Source: Ostreococcus lucimarinus CCE9901 (lineage: Eukaryota > Chlorophyta > Mamiellophyceae > Mamiellales > Bathycoccaceae). Taken from it: 64,000 nucleotides of DNA. Below the pieces are notes generated by a model. The model was not told the origin of the DNA and did not search any database. It saw only the letters and a list, made by a program, of their open reading frames with translations. The translations under genes and the position numbers were made by a program. Of the stretch, positions 55,702 through 64,000 are shown one piece after another (the stretch's first letter is position 1; each line of letters opens with the position of its first letter). The DNA lies in the NCBI RefSeq assembly GCF_000092065.1, contig NC_009369.1, positions 372,001-436,000 on the forward strand, read 5' to 3'.

Positions 55702-58700
55702 ATGGATGCGACGACGACGACGACGCGAATGGACGCGTTCGCCGCGGCGCTGGGCGCGCTCGACGCCGTCAGGGCGGGATACGCGACGGGCGCGCGTCCG
55801 CGATGCCTCACCGCGATCGTGGACGCGTACGACGACGTGGCGGTGGAGGGGGCGATGCGGACGCTGAGCGGACGAGACGACGCGGCGGCGGTGGCGGCGC
55901 TGGCGAGACGACGCGCGAGGTGCGACGAGGGCGCGGCGAACGCGAGGGCGAGCGATCGGGACGATGGAGACGATGGGAAAGACGCGAAAGACGCTGGATT
56001 CGCGCCGACGCTGGATGTGGGGCGACAGGGCGTGGATGAGGAAAGCGGGTGGGGCGCGATGCACCACGCGGCGCATTACGGCGCGTTGGCGTGCTGTCAA
56101 ACGCTGTCAAAGACGTGTCGAAACGCGGATTGGGAGCGACCGCGCGATCGACGAGGACGGGGGGCGATAGATTTGATCAGTGAAAAGTTGACGAGGGATC
56201 GGGCGAGGAAACGCGCGATCGGGGGTGGGGGAGACGAAGCGGCGCGAACGACGTTTGTGCGTTCGTTTGGAAGCGGGGCGAATTATTGCTTGGGGACCGG
56301 GAGCACGGAGACCGAGCGCAAGCCCGCGCGCGTGGAGGGGGCGCTGATGAAGGCGAACGTGTCGCGGGTGAGCACGTCCAAGTTTCACGCGCTCGCCGTG
56401 GATGAGAGCGGGAGCGTGTACGCGTGGGGGTGCGCTCGAGACGGAGTTTTGGGATTCGGACGCGAACGCGGAGACGAGGCGGTGGTATTTCCGACGCTCG
56501 TGCGTAGCTTTGGATGCGACGTGCGCGTCGTGCGCGTTTCCGCGGGTCTCGCGCACAGCGCGGTGACGACGGATGCGTTCGAGACGTTTACGTGGGGAAA
56601 CGGAGCGCTCGGGCGATTGGGATACTCCGTCGCCGTCGACGATTCGGCGTCCGACGACGAACGCGAACGCGAGCGGAGGTGCACACAATTCACGCCGCGT
56701 AAGGTGCCGAACATGGCTGGCGCGCGCGCCGTCGACGTGTCGTGCGGCGACACCTTCACGGCTGTGCTCGACGCCGACGGCGCGGTGTGGACGATGGGTT
56801 CGAACGCTCGAGGGGCGCTGGGATACTACCTCGGCGGCGGCGGCGACTCGCGAGACGGGCCGCACTCGAGCGTCGCCAAGCAGGTGGAATATTTAAAACA
56901 CCGTGACGTCGTCGTGACCGGTGTGTCGAGCGCAAAACAACACGTCGTCGCGTGCTCGTCCGCCGGCGACGTGTACTCGTGGGGCAACGGATCCGTCTCT
57001 GTTCGTCGAGTTGTCATCCCGAAAGCGTCAGCCGACGGCACGCGATGGCACGAGCTCGATCAAAAGATTATCAAGGTTTCTGCGGGTGCCGCGCAAAGCG
57101 CGGCGCTCACCGCCGACGGTTGGGTGTACGTCTGGGACAGCGCGTCTGAACGCGTCGAAGCGCGGTTGCTCGCTGACGGCGACGGACCGGGTGGACGCGC
57201 CGTCGACGTGTCGTGCGGAGCGACGTCTTCCGCCATCGTCACCGACACTGGTGATGTGTACACGTGGGAGTCGACTGAGCTCGAAGTCGTCGACACGGCG
57301 TCGAAGAACGTGCTCTCGTCGGCGTCGCCAAAATCTTTCGCGAGTTCCGGTGAATTTGCGGCGAAGCGACGATGCGGGGCACTTCGTCGTGTCAGCGGAT
57401 TGAAGGGTGTCGCGAGCGCGTGCGTAGGAGACGCGCATGTGTTGGTGCTGCAAGCGATTTCGCGTCCGCAATTTTCTCTGGGGCGGTTGGATCCGCGGCG
57501 AAAGAAGGCGTCTGTAGAATCCGAGCTCGATCGCTTGATTCGCGACATCGGTTCCGTCGTCGTGTCCCCGCCTCGACCTCGCGACGAAGAAGACGTGGAA
57601 GAAAGCGAGGAAGAAGAGGACTTTGAAGACGATGAAAGCGAGTTCCCGTCTTTGAACGTGTTGGCGCAACACGCCGTGGCGAAATTCATCGAACCGAGAA
57701 ACGTGTTGAATGTTGTGCAGCTCGCCGATCAAATTAACGCCGTGGCGCTGAAGCGGTTCGCCATCGAGTACGCGGTGAAGAACCTCGACGTCGTTTTGTT
57801 GGAAACACCGAAGGCGAGTTTCGATTCGCTCGAGGAGGAGACTTTGGAGGACATCACCCAGGTACTGCGTTCGGGCGATGTCGTCGGCGGGTGGACGGAA
57901 GCCGCCACGGCGACGCGAAGCGTGGGTCGTGAGCCGGACGATGAAATCGAGCGTGCGGCAAAATTAGCGCCTCGTGCGAGAGCTCAACCCAAAGTGCACG
58001 AAGAAAAGGTTGACGTCGGCAAACCGCCGCTCGCGTCGCAAGTCGTCGCGAAGGCCGCACCTCGAACGCCGCCGTCGTCTTCTTCCCGCGTCAAGGGTTC
58101 ATTGAGTATGTTTCTTTCGGGTGAATTGGATAAAGACACTTCGACGCCGAGCGCACCATCGAGCAACGTCGCGTTATCTTTGCGAGACATCCAATCACAG
58201 CAAGAGCGAGCGGCGAGTCGGTCGAAATCGCTCGAGCCGAGCGGGGCGGCGCCGGCGCCGATGTTCTCGCCGTCGCCCTCAAGCCCGGGTGCGTTCTCTC
58301 TCGGTGATCTCTTGAGACGCACCGCGGCGTCGTCATCGTCAAAGAAACCAGCCTGGCGACCTCCGAAAAGCGCATCACCGACGATGCGTGAGATCATCGC
58401 CGCCGAAGCCTCCGCGCAGGCGGCGGCGTTCGCCACGACGACGGGTTTTGACGTCGCCCGCGCTTCGCCCACCGACCGCTCGTCGTGGTACGTCGCCGAA
58501 CCTAGCGACCGTAAAAAATCACTGCGTGAAATCCTCGACGAAGAGCGCCAGCGCTCCGCCGAAGAGGCTGAACTCGCCCTCGCGCTCGAAGCCATCGCTC
58601 GGCTCGAGCGCGGCGCCGGCGACAAGAAATCCGCCCCCAGGCGTCGCCGAGGCGGCGCGCGCGGCAAAGGCAAGGCTGTCGAGCCCACGAAAGCGAACGC

Positions 58701-58728
58701 GCGCAGAAAAAACACTAGCCCAACGTAG
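55702..58728 (+). CDS. IBTK-like protein: ankyrin-like region and RCC1 repeats
   Basis: 1008 residues from the Met at 55702. An ankyrin-like segment (SGWGAMHHAAHYGALACCQTL) precedes RCC1-type repeats (VSTSKFHALAVDESGSVYAW, VRVSAGLAHSAVTTDAF, VDVSCGDTFTAVLDADG, VSAGAAQSAALTADGWVYVW), the order found in IBTK. An acidic stretch and a helical region (NVLNVVQLADQINAVALKRF), similar to the BACK-like part after BTB domains, follow; a clear BTB fold is not evident. The last 250 residues are disordered and Ser/Pro-rich, ending basic. IBTK proteins are cullin-3 substrate adaptors. In-frame sequence upstream to 55219 is low-complexity and antisense to phototropin. Confidence 0.78.
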   Translation: MDATTTTTRMDAFAAALGALDAVRAGYATGARPRCLTAIVDAYDDVAVEGAMRTLSGRDDAAAVAALARRRARCDEGAANARASDRDDGDDGKDAKDAGFAPTLDVGRQGVDEESGWGAMHHAAHYGALACCQTLSKTCRNADWERPRDRRGRGAIDLISEKLTRDRARKRAIGGGGDEAARTTFVRSFGSGANYCLGTGSTETERKPARVEGALMKANVSRVSTSKFHALAVDESGSVYAWGCARDGVLGFGRERGDEAVVFPTLVRSFGCDVRVVRVSAGLAHSAVTTDAFETFTWGNGALGRLGYSVAVDDSASDDERERERRCTQFTPRKVPNMAGARAVDVSCGDTFTAVLDADGAVWTMGSNARGALGYYLGGGGDSRDGPHSSVAKQVEYLKHRDVVVTGVSSAKQHVVACSSAGDVYSWGNGSVSVRRVVIPKASADGTRWHELDQKIIKVSAGAAQSAALTADGWVYVWDSASERVEARLLADGDGPGGRAVDVSCGATSSAIVTDTGDVYTWESTELEVVDTASKNVLSSASPKSFASSGEFAAKRRCGALRRVSGLKGVASACVGDAHVLVLQAISRPQFSLGRLDPRRKKASVESELDRLIRDIGSVVVSPPRPRDEEDVEESEEEEDFEDDESEFPSLNVLAQHAVAKFIEPRNVLNVVQLADQINAVALKRFAIEYAVKNLDVVLLETPKASFDSLEEETLEDITQVLRSGDVVGGWTEAATATRSVGREPDDEIERAAKLAPRARAQPKVHEEKVDVGKPPLASQVVAKAAPRTPPSSSSRVKGSLSMFLSGELDKDTSTPSAPSSNVALSLRDIQSQQERAASRSKSLEPSGAAPAPMFSPSPSSPGAFSLGDLLRRTAASSSSKKPAWRPPKSASPTMREIIAAEASAQAAAFATTTGFDVARASPTDRSSWYVAEPSDRKKSLREILDEERQRSAEEAELALALEAIARLERGAGDKKSAPRRRRGGARGKGKAVEPTKANARRKNTSPT

Positions 58729-58922
58729 TCCAGCCGTAGCGAGCTTAGAAGTTTAGAAATTCCACTTCGCGCCGGGTCGCGGCGCGAGCCCCGGACCTAT
58801 TGAAAACCCTCGAGTTCAACAGCCATTGTGTCACACGCCGCCTCGCTCGCCGAGCCCGCCGTCCCGCCCCCCCCGAACGCGCGAAGCGTCTTCTATCGTC
58901 TCTTCCTCACCCACCGCGCGCG

Positions 58923-60269
58923 ATGCACGCCTGCGCCGTCGCGCGCACCGCCGCCACGACCGTCTCGGCGAAGACGCTCAAGACGAACGCGCCGCGTCGC
59001 GCGGTCGTCAAGCCCGCGCGACGCTCGAACGTCGTCTCGCGCGGCGTCGGACCTTCGGGTGACGTGAAAAAAGTCGTCCTGGCGTACTCCGGTGGCCTGG
59101 ACACGTCCATCATCCTGAAGTGGTTGCAAGACACGTACGGGTGCGAAGTCGTGACGTTTACGGCGGACCTGGGGCAGGGAGAAGAACTCGAACCGGCGCG
59201 CGCGAAAGCGGCGCAATTCGGTGTCAAGGAAATATTCGTGGATGATTTGCGAGAGGAGTTCGTGCGGGACTACGTGTTCCCGATGTTTCGAGCGAACGCG
59301 TTGTACGAAGGGACGTATCTGCTGGGGACGTCCATCGCGCGACCGCTCATCGCGAAGAGACAGATTGAAATTGCGAAGCAAGTTGGCGCCGATGCGGTGT
59401 GCCACGGGGCGACTGGGAAAGGGAACGATCAAGTTCGATTCGAGCTCGGATATTACGGCTTGAAGCCGGACGTCAAGGTGATCGCGCCGTGGAGAGAATG
59501 GGATTTGAACTCGCGAACCAAGTTGTTGGCGTACGCCGACGAGGCGGGGATCCCGGTGGCGCAATCGAAGCGTCAAGACGCTCCGTACTCCACCGATGCC
59601 AACTTGTTGCACATTTCTTACGAAGGCAACGCTTTGGAGGATCCGTGGGTTGAATACTCGGAAGATATGTTCACGCGATCGGTGAGCCCGGAGAACGCCC
59701 CGGATAAGCCGACGTACATTGAAGTCGAGTTCGAAAAGGGTGACCCGGTGGCCATCGATGGCGTGAAATACTCCCCGGCCGATATGCTCGCCAAGCTCAA
59801 CCAGCTCGGTGGCGACAACGGCATTGGGCGCTTGGATATTGTTGAATCTCGCTTTGTCGGCATGAAGTCGCGAGGCGTGTACGAGACGCCCGGTGGGACG
59901 ATTTTGCTCGCCGTCCGCCGCGCGCTCGAAACCATCTGCCTCGATCGCGGTGAGATGCACTACAAGGATCAAATGATGCCGCAATACGCTGAACTCATCT
60001 ACAACGGTTTCTGGTTCTCCCCGGAACGCGAAATGATGCAAGCCGCCATCGACACGTGCTCCGAAAGCGTCACCGGTACGGTGCGCGCCAAACTCTACAA
60101 GGGCAACGTCATCGTCGTCGGTCGCAAGGCTGCCAACACTCTCTACGACGATCGTCTCTCCACGTTCGAAGAAGACGGTGGTGCGTACGACCAAAAGGAC
60201 GCTGCTGGTTTTATCAAGCTTCAAGCGCTTCGCTTGCGCACCCTCAAGGTTGCTCGGGAAAAGAAGTAA
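58923..60269 (+). CDS. ASS: Argininosuccinate synthase, plastid
   Basis: 448 residues from the Met at 58923. A transit peptide of about 45 residues is followed by [20 protein letters not shown], the SGGLDTS ATP-pyrophosphatase loop. Other conserved blocks are [65 protein letters not shown] and [20 protein letters not shown]. The enzyme joins citrulline and aspartate using ATP to make argininosuccinate in arginine synthesis. All active-site blocks are intact. An in-frame non-ATG extension to 58800 exists but is not needed. Confidence 0.96.
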   Translation: MHACAVARTAATTVSAKTLKTNAPRRAVVKPARRSNVVSRGVGPSGDVKKVVLAYSGGLDTSIILKWLQDTYGCEVVTFTADLGQGEELEPARAKAAQFGVKEIFVDDLREEFVRDYVFPMFRANALYEGTYLLGTSIARPLIAKRQIEIAKQVGADAVCHGATGKGNDQVRFELGYYGLKPDVKVIAPWREWDLNSRTKLLAYADEAGIPVAQSKRQDAPYSTDANLLHISYEGNALEDPWVEYSEDMFTRSVSPENAPDKPTYIEVEFEKGDPVAIDGVKYSPADMLAKLNQLGGDNGIGRLDIVESRFVGMKSRGVYETPGGTILLAVRRALETICLDRGEMHYKDQMMPQYAELIYNGFWFSPEREMMQAAIDTCSESVTGTVRAKLYKGNVIVVGRKAANTLYDDRLSTFEEDGGAYDQKDAAGFIKLQALRLRTLKVAREKK

Positions 60270-60376
60270 ACGCATTCGTCATGTAATCAATTTATTGTCG
60301 GTGGACATCGTTTGCCTAAGTCGAGTCTCTATTATTATATTGTCTAATCGCTACGATGTGCTAAACGTGACGAGAT

Positions 60377-62355
60377 CTACGGCGCGCGGCGCCTGTCACT
60401 TTCGACGCGCGAGAACGCGGCAGCCTCAAACATTTTGATGACGTCGGATGGAATCTTCATTCCGTCCGGTGGTGGTGGAAGGAGCATCGGATCGTCGCAA
60501 CACGCCGCGTACGCGCGCGCATACGCCGGTACTAAGTCCTCAGGCCACTTGAAATCTCGAAGACGTGACTCGATTGTTTCCGCGAGCGACGTATGAAATG
60601 CCATTTCTTTGTCAGACGCGGCGACGACGGCGGCTTTCTCTCGTGCGCGCACCAATCGACGCGCGCGCGCGTACGTGGCGTCGTAGTACAAACGCGCGTG
60701 CACCTTCTCTTTCGCACAATCTGATTCTTCGACGACAGGCCTCTCCGCAGGTTCTTCACTCGCAACATACACGCGCATGCGAAGATCAATTGCGCACACG
60801 GGTTGTTTTTCCTCAACCAAGGCGAGCCAAAACGAACGCTTCGCCCCTCCGTCGCGCTCCGTGAGTAATCTATGAACGGAAATCTTGGCACATCCCATGA
60901 AGAGCGACTTACCTTGGCGATTCAAGTGGTAGACACGTATCGCGACCACATCCGCGGCGGACGATTTGCGTTCCGTCGCGACGGTGAATTTCATCGCGTG
61001 ATTCCACACAGGATCCTTCGTGCCCGCGCGTGGTGCCGTGGCGTGGAGTTGTGTTCCGCACATCACCTCGGCGTACGCGTTACTCGTGCCAAAGACGTCG
61101 CCGGCGCTGAGGTCCATCGCACGCGCCGCAATGATTCGCAAGTCAGTGCGCGCGTCGTCTTTGAAGTATGCGATCACGTTCATCTTACCCAGACACTCGA
61201 GTTTTGTCGTCAATTGTCGCCATTCTACGTCGCGAATCGCAGCGTGAGTATCCATCGGTCGCGCCGCCTTGATTTCACGCACGCGCACCGCGTATTGACT
61301 CAGTAAATCGTCGTCGCCCACCATGTCATGATCCCACAACTCAAACGTCACGTACGATTCTGAGCCACGATCTACGCGCTCAAACTCAAAGGTCTCGTTC
61401 CACACCGGGTCGAGCGTTTTCTTCACCGTCTCCGTTCTGAACGAGTCCTTCCCGGCATGATGGCCGAACGCATCGCCGCTCGCGACGGCTAACGCCTTAA
61501 TTTTGGCCGTCGACTCGTTGACGCGATGTAACTTGACAACGACGTACGGGTCAGACAGCCCCGATAAATCGGATCCCTTGATCCCGTGCGCGCTCACCAC
61601 CTTCACTCGCAACATCCCATCGATTTCGTGGTCAAAGTAACACTGAAATTTTAGTCGCCCTAGTTTCTCCGGCACGCGAAGCTCGTGATTCAACTCGATC
61701 CACCGCGCCGGTTCGCCCGCCTCGATCGTCGGCACGCGCCTCGCCAAAATCTCACACGTTCCCAGCGCGTATCGCATCTTTACGTCGTTCGTCTCCCCTT
61801 CTTTCGCGCCGCTTCCCCGAAACACGCTCGCTCGCACGACGTCGTTTAAAGAAACATCCGTCACGTACACCTCAAACGTCGTCTTCACCGCCGCCTCACG
61901 CTGCGCATCCCGAACGACGCCGCGACTCTTTTGTCGCTGTCGCTCCATCGCGTACCGCACCGGCGCCTCTTCGTACGACGTCGCGAATCCGTGCGAGCTC
62001 GCGTTCGCCTTCTCGCTCGGCTCGACGTTCACCTGCGAGTGACGCTCGCGCGCGCGCTCGGTCAGCGATACGAACGACGGCGACGCGACGACGACGCGAC
62101 CGCGCGATGCGAGCGCGCGAGATTCCACGACGCGTCGCGACGCACCGTCGCGTGCACGCGGTGGACGTCGCGCGGTAGACCGCGCGCACCGTCGATTTCG
62201 ACAACCAACTTTAACGGTTTCGGACGGTCGCGCGCCGCTCTCGCCTTGGCGCGCGCGCGGCTCTCGTCGACGCCGCGCGCGATGACGCGTCCGACGGCGT
62301 CGTACTGGATCTCGCGCGACGGCGCCGACGACGGCGCGGCGTCGACGTCGGACAT
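60377..62355 (-). CDS. Multi-C2-domain protein, two exons
   Basis: Exons 62146-62355 and 60377-62032 (reverse strand) join in phase 0 to give 621 residues. Exon 1 starts MSDVDAAPSS and ends within a first C2-like strand pair (LKLVVEIDGARGLPRDVHRV). A second C2 domain begins MLRVKVVSAHGIKGSDLSGL with SDPYVVVKL and ends FELWDHDMVGDDD, which keeps the calcium-binding Asp residues. A third (LRIIAARAMDLSAGDVFGTS) has fewer of them. The C-terminal 130 residues are helical. Such proteins bind phospholipid membranes, often with calcium; no transmembrane segment is visible. Family-level assignment (extended synaptotagmin, ferlin or other) is not possible from sequence alone. Confidence 0.82.
62033..62145 (-). 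other. Intron of the C2 protein gene
   Basis: 113 bases on the reverse strand, donor ACG|GTGCGT, branch-like TCGCTGACCG about 30-35 bases before the acceptor CACTCGCAG, phase 0. It separates the start codon and first strands from the rest of the first C2 domain. Confidence 0.82.
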
Positions 62356-62523
62356 CGCGCGCGGCGACGCGAGGCGACGTGTGCGGCGGAAACGCTCGCG
62401 GAGGAAACGCTCGACGCGCGAGAAACGCGTCGCGGAGAAAAGAACCTGGGGAATGAATCGACTACGCGAACGGCGCGCCTCGCGCCGCGATCTACGGGCT
62501 ACGCGACGCGGTGCGCCGCCGCT

Positions 62524-63753
62524 CTACGCGACTCGCGTCGCGCTGCACGCGAAGGCGCGAAAAGCGTCGCGCGCGTGGCCGCGCGCGGCGTCGGCGAAAA
62601 GAAACGCGGGCTCGCGCGAGGCGGCGATGGCGCTCGTGACGTCCACGGGGTGCAGACGCGCGCGTTCCAGCGCGTCGATCAGGACGTCCATCGTCGTCGC
62701 TTGACGCACGGCGCTCACGACGAACGCGCACGGCGTTCGAGCGTACCGGTCTCTGATGACTTCTCGGGCTCGAGACGCCTCGAGCGTCTCGAGCGTCGTC
62801 GGCGCGCTCTCGTCGTCGGCGCCGCGAGCGCGCAAAAGCGCGCGGAGCGCTCGAACGAGTCCTGGAATGAGGGTCGGGTCGTACGAGCAATCGGCGGCGA
62901 GAACAAAGTCCGCGTTCACGGCGCCCAAGACCTCGACGGGCGCGCGCTCCCAATCTAAATCGCGAACCGACACGACGAGCGCTTCGTCCGGCGTCGACCG
63001 CTTCGCGACGGGCGCGTCGAGGGCGTCGAACACCACTCGCGTCGCGCCGTCGCCGTCCATATCTACGTTGAGCCGCACGTTGTCGCGCAAGTTTTCCAAC
63101 GTTTGCGCGTCGCGATCCGTGAGCACCAACGCCGCGGGCGCGCACCGCGCCATCGCGACTCCCGCGACGCCAACACCGCTTCCGAGCTCTACGACCGCGC
63201 GTCCGCGCACCAGCGCCTCGCTCGCGAGCCGCGACATCACGAACTCGCTCGCGACGAAACCCGCCGGCCACGCGAAAGCTCCCGTGCTCCCCGCCAACGC
63301 GTCGCTCTGCGTCCTCGCTCGAATCGCGTCGACGTCGCGCGTCCCCAACGCCGTTCGCGCGTTCATCTCTCGCGCGTCGATCGCCCGCGACCGCGCGTCG
63401 TCCTCGCACCGCGTCGCGCGTTCGTACGCGTACACGCAGTCGCGCCATCCGTCGCGCTCGCGCTCCCACGCCTCGTCGTCTCGCGCGTGCAGCGCCGCGG
63501 CCAGCGCGTCGTCCAACGCCAACCCCGCCGCGGCGATCGCCTTGCACGCCGCGCGCGCGACGCGCACGGCGTACGACTTTGAAAATTTACTCGAAATTTC
63601 CAGCGCGCGCGCCAATCGCGCTTGCGCGTCCTCGTCGAGCGTCACCGCGCCGTCCGCGCGCGCGCACCGCGCGAACAATGTATCGCAGTCTCTCTGCGCC
63701 AGCGCCACGGCGAGCGCGCGCGCCTCGGCGTGCGCCTCGTCGTCATCGCTCAT
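62524..63753 (-). CDS. Protein-lysine methyltransferase, EEF2KMT/FAM86-like
   Basis: 409 residues from the Met at 63753 (MSDDDEAH). An N-terminal helical region is followed by a class I SAM-binding domain: GAFAWPAGFVASEFVMS, VVELGSGVGVAGVAMARC (motif I), LVLTDRDAQTLENLRDNV and DFVLAADCSYDPTLIP, the last being the substrate-binding stretch in Methyltransf_16 proteins. The N-terminal extension and spacing resemble FAM86/EEF2KMT, which trimethylates elongation factor 2; METTL21 relatives are the alternative. The frame reaches 63933 but the extension would overlap the divergent gene. Confidence 0.75.
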   Translation of the reverse strand: MSDDDEAHAEARALAVALAQRDCDTLFARCARADGAVTLDEDAQARLARALEISSKFSKSYAVRVARAACKAIAAAGLALDDALAAALHARDDEAWERERDGWRDCVYAYERATRCEDDARSRAIDAREMNARTALGTRDVDAIRARTQSDALAGSTGAFAWPAGFVASEFVMSRLASEALVRGRAVVELGSGVGVAGVAMARCAPAALVLTDRDAQTLENLRDNVRLNVDMDGDGATRVVFDALDAPVAKRSTPDEALVVSVRDLDWERAPVEVLGAVNADFVLAADCSYDPTLIPGLVRALRALLRARGADDESAPTTLETLEASRAREVIRDRYARTPCAFVVSAVRQATTMDVLIDALERARLHPVDVTSAIAASREPAFLFADAARGHARDAFRAFACSATRVA

Positions 63754-63837
63754 GCGCCGCGGAGTGATGGGCGACACAAACCGTCGCGTCGTCGTCGACG
63801 CCGGACGCGCGCGCGCGACGCCGTCCGGCGCGCGACG

Positions 63838-64000
63838 ATGCGCGAGGCGACGCTCGCGTCCGCGCCGCCGCCCGCGCCGCTGCTCATCGCGCGCACGCTC
63901 GTCGTCGCGGTGGTTTTGTACTTTATCGCGCAAAAGTTGAACGATCGACGACGACGCGCGCGCGCCGTCGCGACGCCGTCGCGCGCGCCCGTCGATCGCG
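63838..64000 (+). CDS. Partial membrane-anchored protein (cut by window edge)
   Basis: An ATG at 63838 opens a frame with no stop to the window end (54 codons). After MREATLASAPPPAP comes one hydrophobic helix (LLIARTLVVAVVLYFIA) and a basic segment (KLNDRRRRARA), the pattern of a signal anchor. It faces the methyltransferase start 84 bases away on the other strand. The remainder is outside the window, so the family is unknown. Confidence 0.55.
   Translation, partial: MREATLASAPPPAPLLIARTLVVAVVLYFIAQKLNDRRRRARAVATPSRAPVDR

Overview
The window looks like nuclear DNA of a picoeukaryotic green alga of the Mamiellophyceae, most likely an Ostreococcus-type genome. The evidence is the GC-rich and extremely compact layout (many genes start or end within 50-150 bases of a neighbour), mostly single-exon genes on both strands, and plant-type plastid genes: a CP29 antenna protein, a starch synthase, a CbbY phosphatase, a LOV-LOV-kinase phototropin and an LPA1/REP27-like factor. 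I find about 43 protein genes, including one cut by each window edge. No prokaryotic operon, CRISPR array, rRNA or complete tRNA is visible.

Layout. Positions 1-7.2 kb: partial ACT-domain gene, GOST-type 7TM protein, DHHC acyltransferase, PRKRIP1 homologue, plastid membrane protein, CbbY phosphatase, bZIP factor. 7.2-7.67 kb: a gene-free, AT-richer segment with a series of hairpins (candidate structured RNA). 7.7-11 kb: ZIP metal transporter divergent from the three-exon LHCB4 (CP29) gene, with a repeat-rich shared promoter. 11-16.4 kb: plastid membrane protein, DEDD exonuclease with dsRNA-binding-like tail, SLC44-like transporter, nucleotide-sugar/triose-phosphate-type transporter. 16.6-28.3 kb: two-exon DEAD-box helicase, propeller-like protein, a small spliced 76-residue gene, HEAT-Tudor-Tudor protein, pseudouridine synthase, small thylakoid-type protein, two-exon SF3A3. 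28.4-41 kb: ankyrin-like repeat protein divergent from a membrane-anchored U-box/LON protein, GINS Psf3, HAD hydrolase, TatD nuclease, bestrophin-like channel, histidine phosphatase, cis-prenyltransferase, secreted hydrolase, LPA1-like protein. 40.6-64 kb: starch synthase, importin, TMCO4-like protein, kelch/ACBP protein, SLC9B-type antiporter, TPR protein, phototropin, IBTK-like RCC1 protein, argininosuccinate synthase, two-exon C2 protein, EEF2KMT-like methyltransferase and the start of a membrane protein.

Seven introns in six genes share one signature: a 5' splice site beginning GTGCGA or GTGCGT, a CTGAC branch-point motif (ACTGAC in six of the seven) roughly 20-50 bases before the acceptor, and an acceptor ending in AG. 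Using it I assembled genes that single reading frames miss: LHCB4, SF3A3, the helicase transit-peptide exon, the first exon of the C2 protein and the 76-residue gene. In every case the exon phases join exactly.

Functional themes are photosynthesis and plastid carbon metabolism (LHCB4, CbbY, LPA1-like, starch synthase, argininosuccinate synthase), light sensing (phototropin), splicing (SF3A3, PRKRIP1), replication (Psf3), and membrane transport. The genes are not functionally clustered beyond shared divergent promoters. All identifications come from reading motifs; no database search was run.
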